A stretch of 64,000 bases of DNA from Icerya purchasi (taxonomy: Eukaryota; Arthropoda; Insecta; Hemiptera; Monophlebidae), in contig CM077116.1 of assembly GCA_039619475.1 (NCBI GenBank), positions 102,593,164 through 102,657,163 of the forward strand, given 5' to 3'. A program made the position numbers and the translations under genes. The notes beneath the pieces were generated by a model. It made no database searches. It was not told the DNA's origin and saw only the letters and a program-made list of their open reading frames with translations. This document shows, piece by piece, positions 10,537 to 24,324 of this stretch (position 1 is its first letter; the number at the start of each line of letters is the position of its first letter).

Positions 10537-11423
10537 AAACACAAAAAAAGCAGCTAATGAAATGGAGCGAGGGAACGATCAGAAGTAAAGACAGTATTAA
10601 AGGAGGAAAAACTTTAACATACCATTTTTCGGTTCAGCAGTGTTCATCCATTTGTCCTATCAATTATACGTTTATCTTTTCCATGAATAAGCTGCATCGA
10701 CTAGTTCCTGGAATACAGGGGGTCGCTTGCGAATCTTAGGATGAAATCGCTCCAGCAGAACAATGCCAATTATTAATGAAACATAGAAAACAAAACAACA
10801 ATTTGATTACAGTGAACTTAATTAAACATCTAAGTAACGGACGCAATTATATCTAAAACAGGTGTCTGGACGATACGTGGGACGAATGCCGCTAAAAATT
10901 AGAAAAAAAAATATCGCAATAAGGACCAAAATGACAAACTACATGATAAAAATAAAATAGTACCCAGCACCGCAAAATAAAACAAAAAAATAAAATATAA
11001 AAATCGCATTAACGGCAACAACCCATGAAGAGGTGCGGAAAAAAAAGTAAAAAAAATTGTAAAAAAAATGTAGTGAAAAGTGAAAACGATTTAACAGGTA
11101 AACTAGTCACGCGAAAAAAAAAAATTTAAATAAAAAACGGTCATATCGAACGAGACCGACGAACGGACTAAATTTAAACCCGCCAACACCGATATAAAAA
11201 ATAAAAATAAAAAAAAAACAAAAGCAAATAACGCGGAAATGGATATACACACGTCATGAAGTGTGCAAAATTGGGAAAATATTATTAAGGAACATGGCGA
11301 TATAGACTAGAAAATGAGCTCGCCAAGGAATAGCATGGAATGAAAATAAATCGAATAATAGCAAGATGACTGAAAAATCAACAGAAACAGTAAAGATTTT
11401 TCAATAACACAATATATCTGAAG

Positions 11424-11462
11424 CTTTTGCACGACATAGAGACTATGTCATGTGGGCAAAAG
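11424..11462. repeat. Hairpin, unit 3, one stem mismatch
   Basis: It has the same G to A change in the right arm as unit 2. Confidence 0.75.
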
Positions 11463-12898
11463 GTAACCGGCTAGGAAATCATGTTAAAGAAGAAGAAATT
11501 GCATTTACAATTGTTTCTCTGCATCTTAACAGAAGAGTTTTATTGGCAAGTAGTCACACGGATAGCAACAATAAATGCTCATAAAAAACCAAACACCTGT
11601 GAAATGTGTCGAAACTTACAAAACTAGGCCGCATAAGTTGTTATGAAGACTGATACGAATAACATGAAATAATCACCATTTGCATGGAATCCCTCTGAAG
11701 ACTACCTGTGTGATATTTAGAAGAATATAAGAATGCAGAATCAATAAACATCACTTAAACCACTGGGACAGAAGAATGTAAAACGTTAGATTACAGGGCA
11801 ACTAATGAAGTGTTCCAGTATCACATAAAGAGAGAGTTCTGAATTTTACCACAAAAACCATTGCAACAATTCCGTTTTTGTCCGATTTCTCCGAATTCGT
11901 CATTTTATTCTTCAACTTCTTCTTTGTATACGTATTTAGAGTCTGCTGCCGGCTTATCACTCAAATCTTCCATTTCTTCCACTATATTTCTATTCTTCAG
12001 TAGTTCTTCTTAGCTGATGATCAATGTATTGCAACAGACGTGTCCTCATAGCCGGTTTAGTTTCAAAATACCTTCAAATGTGTTTTTAAGTGCGGCTCCT
12101 TTTTCGAAATATTATTCTCATAGAAGTAAATTAGAATTATATCGGATATTAGTTTTCTGAAAGCTCTTTTCCGTCTATTTCAAGTGATTTTCTTCCAACA
12201 CCGTTGCGTTCTGATACTGGCTTCTTAGAGGTGTTAGCCGGAATTACATCAAGCGGTAGTCATTTAAAAGTTTCTTGCTCTTCATTCCAGCACGCTCAAA
12301 CCTATAGTTGCACATGCATTATAGTATGTACACATTTCTCCTACAAAAGACAACCAGTGTGGTATAGAAAAGTATATAGCAATACCGAATCTGTAAAAAT
12401 TCAATGAAATACTGCTGGAGACAAATCGAAAACACTATCTTACAAAGCAACTGGAAAGTTACAGCAAAATCAAGGAACGCTAAACTGTAAATTTAACCAA
12501 TTATTCTTCAATGATACAACGAACGATTGCAAAAAAAATTCTCGTAGTCCACTTAAGACTAGTTCATCGTTTACTTCTTCCGATTTTTCTTCGTTTTAAA
12601 GTCTTCTAAACACGATTAAACTTTCTTCGGTCTCTCTCATTTCGTCCACATTCTATTACCGTTCTCTGTAACTGATGATCAATGTATCCTCATGGACGTT
12701 TTCTTGCAGCCAACTTTATTTCATGATATCTTCAAATGTGTCTTGAAGTGAAGGAATAGTTCTGACATCCTTTTCTCCCAGAAGCTACTAAGTCTGAATT
12801 CCTACATTAAGTGTGTAACAGGATTTTATCGGTCCATTTCCGTTCTCCGAGTATTTTTTTTCCAGTAATATGGCTTTCATGATATTTGCTTAACAACA

Positions 12899-13941
12899 AT
12901 GTCCATTGACTATGAAAAAGATTTCGATGGCGTAATACATGAAAAATTAATCAAGATACTGAAGAAATTCAATATTGATGTCAAAGAATTGCAGGTAATA
13001 AAGAATTTATACTGGAAACAGTGCAAAAATATCAAGATGGGCGCCGTATACTCTAATTGAAAATGCAGTATAAGAAAGAAGGTAAAACAGGGAAGGCCCC
13101 TCTCTCCGCGGTTATTAAAAATCTACGCAGACGAAATAACAAAACAGACGCAAACCGAAGGAGTGGGTCTGAAGATCAATGGACAAAGAAAATGAAGCAA
13201 GCTGCGCAGACGCTAAGCTAGTTATAGCTGAAACAAGAGTTCAAGAGCAGGAAATGGTGTATAGAATAATCTGTGCACGACTAAAATTTGGAATGAAAAT
13301 CAGCGCGAAAAAACGATAGTCATGAAATTCTGGAAAACCAATATCAAAAAAGCAGAAATCATGATAGACAATGAAAAATTGAGAATGTCATCGAGTTTTA
13401 GAAATGTAGGTACTCTCGTAAATGCAGACGGAGGAGACCAAAAAGAAATCAAGGGTAGAATCGGTATGGCAAAGAAAGCCTTCAATAACCTCAGCAATGT
13501 ATTGAAAAACCGAACCTTGAGCATGGGTCTACGGAAGAGAATAGTGAGATGCTGCTACATGTGGACAGTACTAAAATATTCCTATGAAACCTAGACAACG
13601 AATGCGGATATTGAAAGAAGACTGAACGCCTTTGAAATGTGGTGTTATCGAAGATTACTAGAAATACCTTCGACTAACTTTGCAACAAACGTATTAATAT
13701 TAGATACAGTGAATGAAGAAAACAAGACAATAGTTGAAATATCAAGAAACGAAAACTGAAATTCATAGCACATAAAATCCGGGAAGACAGTTTATTCATG
13801 CTAACATTACAAGGACGAATTCAGAGAAAGCTCATTAAAAGAAGAAGAAGATCGGTGCTAGTAACCACGAACGCACCGTCCAACTGTCCATGCAAAAGTC
13901 TACAAGAGACCATTAAATGCCCCAGAAATCAAAGAATATAG
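12899..13941 (+). pseudogene. Non-LTR reverse transcriptase remnant, unit 4
   Basis: It carries the shared damage plus a private two-base deletion near 13191 (ggacaaagaaaatgaag instead of a form with tc after the gaa). This adds a further frameshift just ahead of the CADA box. Confidence 0.85.
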
Positions 13942-14481
13942 ATGACCGCAACCTCCTGAAGCAACAGTGCGGCTCCGGCGACGACGAAGTATTTCCTCCA
14001 GCGTTGTTTAATCAGAGGATACTTTGTTTGCGTCGCAGTAAATCAAGAAAATTTCTATTCAATAATTGCATATCGACTGAATAATTAAAAATTAGCTCAA
14101 CAGTTTCACAAAATGACTTAAATGTCCGAGAAAACGCATTACCATTTTTAACTGAACATCAATTTGTATAAAAAATCTACTATTCATGATATGTTTCCAG
14201 GTGATCTAAGTGAAAATAAACAAACGGTAATTGGGCAGAATTTGAAAGAAATAAACCTAACATTGTACATACCAGGAATTTATGATAAAAAGAGGTTCAA
14301 TAATAACCTTTAAGCATATTCAACGAAAATCGAAAATAGTCGAAAAACAATGATCACCATAATATATCTTGTAGAAGAATGCTGTTTACAATCAAAATGG
14401 AAATTATGGCATACAGGAATTAATTACTTTAAATCGGTTTTGTAAGAGGCAGGAACAAACTTGGAAAAATGGATACAGAAA

Positions 14482-14821
14482 ACGCAATATCGGCTAAACA
14501 CTGAACGCAATACCCGCCAAACACCAAACGCAATAAAGGCTAAACACAAAGCCCAATAAAGATGAAAAACCCAACGCAATAAAGGCTAAACATTGAACGC
14601 TTTAAAGGCTAAACACTAAACCCATTAAAAATGAAAAACCCAGCGCAATAAAGGCTAAACACTAAACCCAATAAAAATGAAAAGCCCAGCGCAATAAAGG
14701 CTAAACACTAAACCCAATAAATATGAAAAACCCAGCGCAATAAAGGCTAAACACTAAACCCAATAAAAATGAAAAACCCAGCGCAATAAAGGCTAAACAC
14801 TGAACGCAATACAGGCTAAAC
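14482..14821. repeat. 46-bp minisatellite, unit 4 (340 bp)
   Basis: Same monomer number as units 1-3, but the third monomer has the regular ggctaaacac. Confidence 0.93.
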
Positions 14822-15709
14822 AAACACAAAAAAAGCAGCTAATGAAATGGAGCGAGGGAACGATCAGAAGTAAAGACAGTATTAAAGGAGGAAAAACTTT
14901 AACATACCATTTTTCGGTTCAGCAGTGTTCATCCATTTGTCCTATCAATTATACGTTTATCTTTTCCATGAATAAGCTGCATCGACTAGTTCCTGGAATA
15001 CAGGGGGTCGCTTGCGAATCTTAGGATGAAATCGCTCCAGCAGAACAATGCCAATTATTAATGAAACATAGAAAACAAAACAACAATTTGATTACAGTGA
15101 ACTTAATTAAACATCTAAGTAACGGACGCAATTATATCTAAAACAGGTGTCTGGACGATACGTGGGACGAACGCCGCTAAAAATTAGAAAAAAAAATATC
15201 GCAATAAGGACCAAAATGACAAACTACATGATAAAAATAAAATAGTACCCAGCACCGCAAAATAAAACAAAAAAATAAAATATAAAAATCGCATTAACGG
15301 CAACAACCCATGAAGAGGTGCGGAACAAAAAAGTAAAAAAAATTGTAAAAAAAATGTAGTGAAAAGTGAAAACGATTTAACAGGTAAACTAGTCACGCGA
15401 AAAAAAAAAATTGAAATAAAAAACGGTCATATCGAACGAGACCGACGAACGGACTAAATTTAAACCCGCCAACACCGATATAAAAAATAAAAATAAAAAA
15501 AAAGCAAAAGCAAATAACGCGGAAATGGATATACACACGTCATGAAGTGTGCAAAATTGGGAAAATATTATTAAGGAACATGGCGATATAGACTAGAAAA
15601 TGAGCTCGCCAAGGAATAGCATGGAATGAAAATAAATCGAATAATAGCAAGATGACTGAAAAATCAACAGAAACAGTAAAGATTTTTCAATAACACAATA
15701 TATCTGAAG

Positions 15710-15748
15710 CTTTTGCACGACATAGAGACTATGTCGTGTGGGCAAAAG
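15710..15748. repeat. Hairpin, unit 4
   Basis: The 10-bp stem is exact, as in unit 1, and the outer six-pair stem is intact. Confidence 0.8.
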
Positions 15749-17184
15749 GTAACCGGCTAGGAAATCATGTTAAAGAAGAAGAAATTGCATTTACAATTGT
15801 TTCTCTGCATCTTAACAGAAGAGTTTTATTGGCAAGTAGTCACACGGATAGCAACAATAAATGCTCATAAAAAACCAAACACCTGTGAAATGTGTCGAAA
15901 CTTACAAAACTAGGCCGCATAAGTTGTTATGAAGACTGATACGAATAACATGAAATAATCACCATTTGCATGGAATCCCTCTGAAGACTACCTGTGTGAT
16001 ATTTAGAAGAATATAAGAATGCAGAATCAATAAACATCACTTAAACCACTGGGACAGAAGAATGTAAAACGTTAGATTACAGGGCAACTAATGAAGTGTT
16101 CCAGTATCACATAAAGAGAGAGTTCTGAATTTTACCACAAAAACCATTGCAACAATTCCGTTTTTGTCCGATTTCTCCGAATTCGTCATTTTATTCTTCA
16201 ACTTCTTCTTTGTATACGTATTTAGAGTCTGCTGCCGGCTTATCACTCAAATCTTCCATTTCTTCCACTATATTTCTATTCTTCAGTAGTTCTTCTTAGC
16301 TGATGATCAATGTATTGCAACAGACGTGTCCTCATAGCCGGTTTAGTTTCAAAATACCTTCAAATGTGTTTTTAAGTGCGGCTCCTTTTTCGAAATATTA
16401 TTCTCATAGAAGTAAATCAGAATTATGTCGGATATTAGTTTTCTGAAAGCTCTTTTCCGTCTATTTCAAGTGATTTTCTTCCAACACCGTTGCGTTCTGA
16501 TACTGGCTTCTTAGAGGTGTTAGCCGGAATTACATCAAGCGGTAGTCATTTAAAAGTTTCTTGCTCTTCATTCCAGCACGCTCAAACCTATAGTTGCACA
16601 TGCATTATAGTATGTACACATTTCTCCTACAAAAGACAACCAGTGTGGTATAGAAAAGTATATAGCAATACCGAATCTGTAAAAATTCAATGAAATACTG
16701 CTGGAGACAAATCGAAAACACTATCTTATAAAGCAACTGGAAAGTTACAGCAAAATCAAGGAACGCTAAACTGTAAATTTAACCAATTATTCTTCAATGA
16801 TACAACGAACGATTGCAAAAAAAATTCTCGTAGTCCACTTAAGACTAGTTCATCGTTTACTTCTTCCGATTTTTCTTCGTTTTAAAGTCTTCTAAACACG
16901 ATTAAACTTTCTTCGGTCTCTCTCATTTCGTCCACATTCTATTACCGTTCTCTGTAACTGATGATCAATGTATCCTCATGGACGTTTTCTTGCAGCCAAC
17001 TTTATTTCATGATATCTTCAAATGTGTCTTGAAGTGAAGGAATAGTTCTAACATCCTTTTCTCCCAGAAGCTACTAAGTCTGAATTCCTACATTAAGTGT
17101 GTAACAGGATTTTATCGGTCCATTTCCGTTCTCCGAGTATTTTTTTTCCAGTAATATGGCTTTCATGATATTTGCTTAACAACA

Positions 17185-18229
17185 ATGTCCATTGACTATG
17201 AAAAAGCTTTCGATGGCGTAATACATGAAAAATTAATCAAGATACTGAAGAAATTCAATATTGATGTCAAAGAATTGCAGGTAATAAAGAATTTATACTG
17301 GAAACAGTGCAAAAATATCAAGATGGGCGCCGTATACTCTAATTGAAAATGCAGTATAAGAAAGAAGGTAAAACAGGGAAGGCCCCTCTCTCCGCGGTTA
17401 TTAAAAATCTACGCAGACGAAATAACAAAACAGACGCAAACCGAAGGAGTGGGTCTGAAGATCAATGGACAAAGAATCAATGAAGCAAGCTGCGCAGACG
17501 CTAAGCTAGTTATAGCTGAAACAAGAGTTCAAGAGCAGGAAATGGTGTATAGAATAATCTGTGCACGACTAAAATTTGGAATGAAAATCAGCGCGAAAAA
17601 ACGATAGTCATGAAATTCTGGAAAACCAATATCAAAAAAGCAGAAATCATGATAGACAATGAAAAATTGAGAATGTCATCGAGTTTTAGAAATGTAGGTA
17701 CTCTTGTAAATGCAGACGGAGGAGACCAAAAAGAAATCAAGGGTAGAATCGGTATGGCAAAGAAAGCCTTCAATAACCTCAGCAATGTATTGAAAAACCG
17801 AACCTTGAGCATGGGTCTACGGAAGAGAATAGTGAGATGCTGCTACATGTGGACAGTACTAAAATATTCCTATGAAACCTAGACAACGAATGCGGATATT
17901 GAAAGAAGACTGAACGCCTTTGAAATGTGGTGTTATCGAAGATCACTAGAAATACCTTCGACTAACTTTGCAACAAACGTATTAATATTAGATACAGTGA
18001 ATGAAGAAAACAAGACAATAGTTGAAATATCAAGAAACGAAAACTGAAATTCATAGCACATAAAATCCGGGAAGACAGTTTATTCATGCTAACATTACAA
18101 GGACGAATTCAGAGAAAGCTCATTAAAAGAAGAAGAAGATCGGTGCTAGTAACCACGAACGCACCGTCCAACTGTCCATGCAAAAGTCTACAAGAGACCA
18201 TTAAATGCCCCAGAAATCAAAGAATATAG
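17185..18229 (+). pseudogene. Non-LTR reverse transcriptase remnant, unit 5
   Basis: Motif A reads IDYEKAFD, the form usual in functional LINEs. All shared stops and frameshifts remain. The only silent change noticed in the middle frame (ctcgta to cttgta, near 17705) is here. Confidence 0.85.
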
Positions 18230-18769
18230 ATGACCGCAACCTCCTGAAGCAACAGTGCGGCTCCGGCGACGACGAAGTATTTCCTCCAGCGTTGTTTAAT
18301 CAGAGGATACTTTGTTTGCGTCGCAGTAAATCAAGAAAATTTCTATTCAATAATTGCATATCGACTGAATAATTAAAAATTAGCTCAACAGTTTCACAAA
18401 ATGACTTAAATGTCCGAGAAAACGCATTACCATTTTTAACTGAACATCAATTTGTATAAAAAATCTACTATTCATGATATGTTTCCAGGTGATCTAAGTG
18501 AAAATAAACAAACGGTAATTGGGCAGAATTTGAAAGAAATAAACCTAACATTGTACATACCAGGAATTTATGATAAAAAGAGGTTCAATAATAACCTTTA
18601 AGCATATTCAACGAAAATCGAAAATAGTCGAAAAACAATGATCACCATAATATATCTTGTAGAAGAATGCTGTTTACAATCAAAATGGAAATTATGGCAT
18701 ACAGGAATTAATTACTTTAAATCGGTTTTGTAAGAGGCAGGAACAAACTTGGAAAAATGGATACAGAAA

Positions 18770-19109
18770 ACGCAATATCGGCTAAACACTGAACGCAATA
18801 CCCGCCAAACACCAAACGCAATAAAGGCTAAACACAAAGCCCAATAAAGATGAAAAACCCAACGCAATAAAGGCTAAACATTGAACGCTTTAAAGGCTAA
18901 ACACTAAACCCATTAAAAATGAAAAACCCAGCGCAATAAAGGCTAAACACTAAACCCAATAAAAATGAAAAGCCCAGCGCAATAAAGGCTAAACACTAAA
19001 CCCAATAAATATGAAAAACCCAGCGCAATAAAGGCTAAACACTAAACCCAATAAAAATGAAAAACCCAGCGCAATAAAGGCTAAACACTGAACGCAATAC
19101 AGGCTAAAC
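18770..19109. repeat. 46-bp minisatellite, unit 5 (340 bp)
   Basis: Same monomer order and marks as unit 4. Confidence 0.93.
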
Positions 19110-19997
19110 AAACACAAAAAAAGCAGCTAATGAAATGGAGCGAGGGAACGATCAGAAGTAAAGACAGTATTAAAGGAGGAAAAACTTTAACATACCATTT
19201 TTCGGTTCAGCAGTGTTCATCCATTTGTCCTATCAATTATACGTTTATCTTTTCCATGAATAAGCTGCATCGACTAGTTCCTGGAATACAGGGGGTCGCT
19301 TGCGAATCTTAGGATGAAATCGCTCCAGCAGAACAATGCCAATTATTAATGAAACATAGAAAACAAAACAACAATTTGATTACAGTGAACTTAATTAAAC
19401 ATCTAAGTAACGGACGCAATTATATCTAAAACAGGTGTCTGGACGATACGTGGGACGAACGCCGCTAAAAATTAGAAAAAAAAATATCGCAATAAGGACC
19501 AAAATGACAAACTACATGATAAAAATAAAATAGTACCCAGCACCGCAAAATAAAACAAAAAAATAAAATATAAAAATCGCATTAACGGCAACAACCCATG
19601 AAGAGGTGCGGAACAAAAAAGTAAAAAAAATTGTAAAAAAAATGTAGTGAAAAGTGAAAACGATTTAACAGGTAAACTAGTCACGCGAAAAAAAAAAATT
19701 GAAATAAAAAACGGTCATATCGAACGAGACCGACGAACGGACTAAATTTAAACCCGCCAACACCGATATAAAAAATAAAAATAAAAAAAAAGCAAAAGCA
19801 AATAACGCGGAAATGGATATACACACGTCATGAAGTGTGCAAAATTGGGAAAATATTATTAAGGAACATGGCGATATAGACTAGAAAATGAGCTCGCCAA
19901 GGAATAGCATGGAATGAAAATAAATCGAATAATAGCAAGATGACTGAAAAATCAACAGAAACAGTAAAGATTTTTCAATAACACAATATATCTGAAG

Positions 19998-20036
19998 CTT
20001 TTGCACGACATAGAGACTATGTCGTGTGGGCAAAAG
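19998..20036. repeat. Hairpin, unit 5
   Basis: Both stem segments are intact. Confidence 0.8.
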
Positions 20037-21473
20037 GTAACCGGCTAGGAAATCATGTTAAAGAAGAAGAAATTGCATTTACAATTGTTTCTCTGCATCT
20101 TAACAGAAGAGTTTTATTGGCAAGTAGTCACACGGATAGCAACAATAAATGCTCATAAAAAACCAAACACCTGTGAAATGTGTCGAAACTTACAAAACTA
20201 GGCCGCATAAGTTGTTATGAAGACTGATACGAATAACATGAAATAATCACCATTTGCATGGAATCCCTCTGAAGACTACCTGTGTGATATTTAGAAGAAT
20301 ATAAGAATGCAGAATCAATAAACATCACTTAAACCACTGGGACAGAAGAATGTAAAACGTTAGATTACAGGGCAACTAATGAAGTGTTCCAGTATCACAT
20401 AAAGAGAGAGTTCTGAATTTTACCACAAAAACCATTGCAACAATTCCGTTTTTGTCCGATTTCTCCGAATTCGTCATTTTATTCTTCAACTTCTTCTTTG
20501 TATACGTATTTAGAGTCTGCTGCCGGCTTATCACTCAAATCTTCCATTTCTTCCACTATATTTCTATTCTTCAGTAGTTCTTCTTAGCTGATGATCAATG
20601 TATTGCAACAGACGTGTCCTCATAGCCGGTTTAGTTTCAAAATACCTTCAAATGTGTTTTTAAGTGCGGCTCCTTTTTCGAAATATTATTCTCATAGAAG
20701 TAAATCAGAATTATGTCGGATATTAGTTTTCTGAAAGCTCTTTTCCGTCTATTTCAAGTGATTTTCTTCCAACACCGTTGCGTTCTGATACTGGCTTCTT
20801 AGAGGTGTTAGCCAGAATTACATCAAGCGGTAGTCATTTAAAAGTTTCTTGCTCTTCATTCCAGCACGCTCAAACCTATAGTTGCACATGCATTATAGTA
20901 TGTACACATTTCTCCTACAAAAGACAACCAGTGTGGTATAGAAAAGTATATAGCAATACCGAATCTGTAAAAATTCAATGAAATACTGCTGGAGACAAAT
21001 CGAAAACACTATCTTACAAAGCAACTGGAAAGTTACAGCAAAATCAAGGAACGCTAAACTGTAAATTTAACCAATTATTCTTCAATGATACAACGAACGA
21101 TTGCAAAAAAAATTCTCGTAGTCCACTTAAGACTAGTTCATCGTTTACTTCTTCCGATTTTTCTTCGTTTTAAAGTCTTCTAAACACGATTAAACTTTCT
21201 TCGGTCTCTCTCATTTTGGTCCACATTCTATTACCGTTCTCTGTAACTGATGATCAATGTATCCTCATGGACGTTTTCTTGCAGCCAACTTTATTTCATG
21301 ATATCTTCAAATGTGTCTTGAAGTGAAGGAATAGTTCTGACATCCTTTTCTCCCAGAAGCTACTAAGTCTGAATTCCTACATTAAGTGTGTAACAGGATT
21401 TTATCGGTCCATTTCCGTTCTCCGAGTATTTTTTTTCCAGTAATATGGCTTTCATGATATTTGCTTAACAACA

Positions 21474-22518
21474 ATGTCCATTGACTATGAAAAAGATTTC
21501 GATGGCGTAATACATGAAAAATTAATCAAGATACTGAAGAAATTCAATATTGATGTCAAAGAATTGCAGGTAATAAAGAATTTATACTGGAAACAGTGCA
21601 AAAATATCAAGATGGGCGCCGTATACTCTAATTGAAAATGCAGTATAAGAAAGAAGGTAAAACAGGGAAGGCCCCGATCTCCGCGGTTATTAAAAATCTA
21701 CGCAGACGAAATAACAAAACAGACGCAAACCGAAGGAGTGGGTCTGAAGATCAATGGACAAAGAATCAATGAAGCAAGCTGCGCAGACGCTAAGCTAGTT
21801 ATAGCTGAAACAAGAGTTCAAGAGCAGGAAATGGTGTATAGAATAATCTGTGCACGACTAAAATTTGGAATTAAAATCAGCGCGAAAAAACGATAGTCAT
21901 GAAATTCTGGAAAACCAATATCAAAAAAGCAGAAATCATGATAGACAATGAAAAATTGAGAATGTCATCGAGTTTTAGAAATGTAGGTACTCTCGTAAAT
22001 GCAGACGGAGGAGACCAAAAAGAAATCAAGGGTAGAATCGGTATGGCAAAGAAAGCCTTCAATAACCTCAGCAATGTATTGAAAAACCGAACCTTGAGCA
22101 TGGGTCTACGGAAGAGAATAGTGAGATGCTGCTACATGTGGACAGTACTAAAATATTCCTATGAAACCTAGACAACGAATGCGGATATTGAAAGAAGACT
22201 GAACGCCTTTGAAATGTGGTGTTATCGAAGATTACTAGAAATACCTTCGACTAACTTTGCAACAAACGTATTAATATTAGATACAGTGAATGAAGAAAAC
22301 AAGACAATAGTTGAAATATCAAGAAACGAAAACTGAAATTCATAGCACATAAAATCCGGGAAGACAGTTTATTCATGCTAACATTACAAGGACGAATTCA
22401 GAGAAAGCTCATTAAAAGAAGAAGAAGATCGGTGCTAGTAACCACGAACGCACCGTCCAACTGTCCATGCAAAAGTCTACAAGAGACCATTAAATGCCCC
22501 AGAAATCAAAGAATATAG
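21474..22518 (+). pseudogene. Non-LTR reverse transcriptase remnant, unit 6
   Basis: Shared lesions are present. It has the Asp form of motif A and the gaattaaaatc form before the first frameshift. It shares the gccccgatct change beside the KQGRPLSP box with unit 8. Confidence 0.85.
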
Positions 22519-23058
22519 ATGACCGCAACCTCTTGAAGCAACAGTGCGGCTCCGGCGACGACGAAGTATTTCCTCCAGCGTTGTTTAATCAGAGGATACT
22601 TTGTTTGCGTCGCAGTAAATCAAAAAAATTTCTATTCAATAATTGCATATCGACTGAATAATTAAAAATTAGCTCAACAGTTTCACAAAATGACTTAAAT
22701 GTCCGAGAAAACGCATTACCATTTTTAACTGAACATCAATTTGTATAAAAAATCTACTATTCATGATATGTTTCCAGGTGATCTAAGTGAAAATAAACAA
22801 ACGGTAATTGGGCAGAATTTGAAAGAAATAAACCTAACATTGTACATACCAGGAATTTATGATAAAAAGAGGTTCAATAATAACCTTTAAGCATATTCAA
22901 CGAAAATCGAAAATAGTCGAAAAACAATGATCACCATAATATATCTTGTAGAAGAATGCTGTTTACAATCAAAATGGAAATTATGGCATACAGGAATTAA
23001 TTACTTTAAATCGGTTTTGTAAGAGGCAGGAACAAACTTGGAAAAATGGATACAGAAA

Positions 23059-23398
23059 ACGCAATATCGGCTAAACACTGAACGCAATACCCGCCAAACA
23101 CCAAACGCAATAAAGGCTAAACACAAAGCCCAATAAAGATGAAAAACCCAACGCAATAAAGGCTAAACATTGAACGCTTTAAAGGTTAAACACTAAACCC
23201 AATAAAAATGAAAAGCCCAGCGCAATAAAGGCTAAACACTAAACCCAATAAATATGAAAAACCCAGCGCAATAAAGGCTAAACACTAAACCCAATAAAAA
23301 TGAAAAACCCAGCGCAATAAAGGCTAAACACTAAACCCAATAAAGATGAAAAACCCAACGCAATAAAGGCTAAACACTGAACGCAATACAGGCTAAAC
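23059..23398. repeat. 46-bp minisatellite, unit 6, rearranged (340 bp)
   Basis: The monomer carrying cccattaaaaatg is missing; the join reads aaaggttaaacac. An additional monomer with taaagatgaaaaacccaacg is present at the right end, as in units 10-15. Net length is unchanged, which fits one loss and one gain, or an exchange between two out-of-register parents. Confidence 0.9.
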
Positions 23399-24285
23399 AA
23401 ACACAAAAAAGCAGCTAATGAAATGGAGCGAGGGAACGATCAGAAGTAAAGACAGTATTAAAGGAGGAAAAACTTTAACATGCCATTTTTCGGTTCAGCA
23501 GTGTTCATCCATTTGTCCTATCAATTATACGTTTATCTTTTCCATGAATAAGCTGTATCGACTAGTTCCTGGAATACAGGGGGTCGCTTGCGAATCTTAG
23601 GATGAAATCGCTCCAGCAGAACAATGCCAATTATTAATGAAACATAGAAAACAAAACCACAATTTGATTACAGTGAACTTAATTAAACATCTAAGTAACG
23701 GACGCAATTATATCTAAAACAGGTGTCTGGACGATACGTGGGACGAACGCCGCTAAAAATTAGAAAAAAAAATATCGCAATAAGGACCAAAATGACAAAC
23801 TACATGATAAAAATAAAATAGTACCCAGCACCGCAAAATAAAACAAAAAAATAAAATATAAAAATCGCATTAACGGCAACAACCCATGAAGAAGTGCGGA
23901 ACGAAAAAGTAAAAAAAATTGTAAAAAAAATGTAGTGAAAAGTGAAAACGATTTTACAGGTAAACTAGTCACGCGAAAAAAAAAAATTTAAATAAAAAAC
24001 GGTCATATCGAACGAGACCGACGAACGGACTAAATTTAAACCCGCCAACACCGATATAAAAAATAAAAATAAAAAAAAAGCAAAAGCAAATAACGCGGAA
24101 ATGGATATACACACGTCATGAAGTGTGCAAAATTGGGAAAATTTTATTAAGGAACATGGCGATATAGACTAGAAAATGAGCTCGCCAAGGAATAGCATGG
24201 AATGAAAATAAATCGAATAATAGCAAGATGACTGAAAAATCAACAGAAACAGTAAAGATTTTTCAATAACACAATATATCTGAAG

Positions 24286-24324
24286 CTTTTGCACGACATA
24301 GAGACTATGTCGTGTGGGCAAAAG
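24286..24324. repeat. Hairpin, unit 6
   Basis: Both stem segments are intact. Confidence 0.8.

Larger units (their letters stand above)
8577..12863. repeat. Macrosatellite unit 3 (4,287 bp)
   Basis: It is like unit 2 through most of its length. Its DR-B switches to the version seen in unit 4 (ccgatttttc and catttcgtcc near 12580-12650, with a one-base loss), so the change of type falls inside the unit. Confidence 0.97.
12864..17149. repeat. Macrosatellite unit 4 (4,286 bp)
   Basis: It groups with unit 5: both have cctcctgaag after the reverse-transcriptase remnant, ggctaaacac in the third minisatellite monomer, and cggaacaaaaaag in the A-rich tract. It alone has a two-base deletion near 13191. 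Confidence 0.97.
17150..21438. repeat. Macrosatellite unit 5 (4,289 bp)
   Basis: It is close to unit 4 but lacks the two-base deletion and has GCT in place of GAT in motif A, which also creates an extra AAGCTT site near 17205. It has a private substitution in the invariant segment near 20814. Confidence 0.97.
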
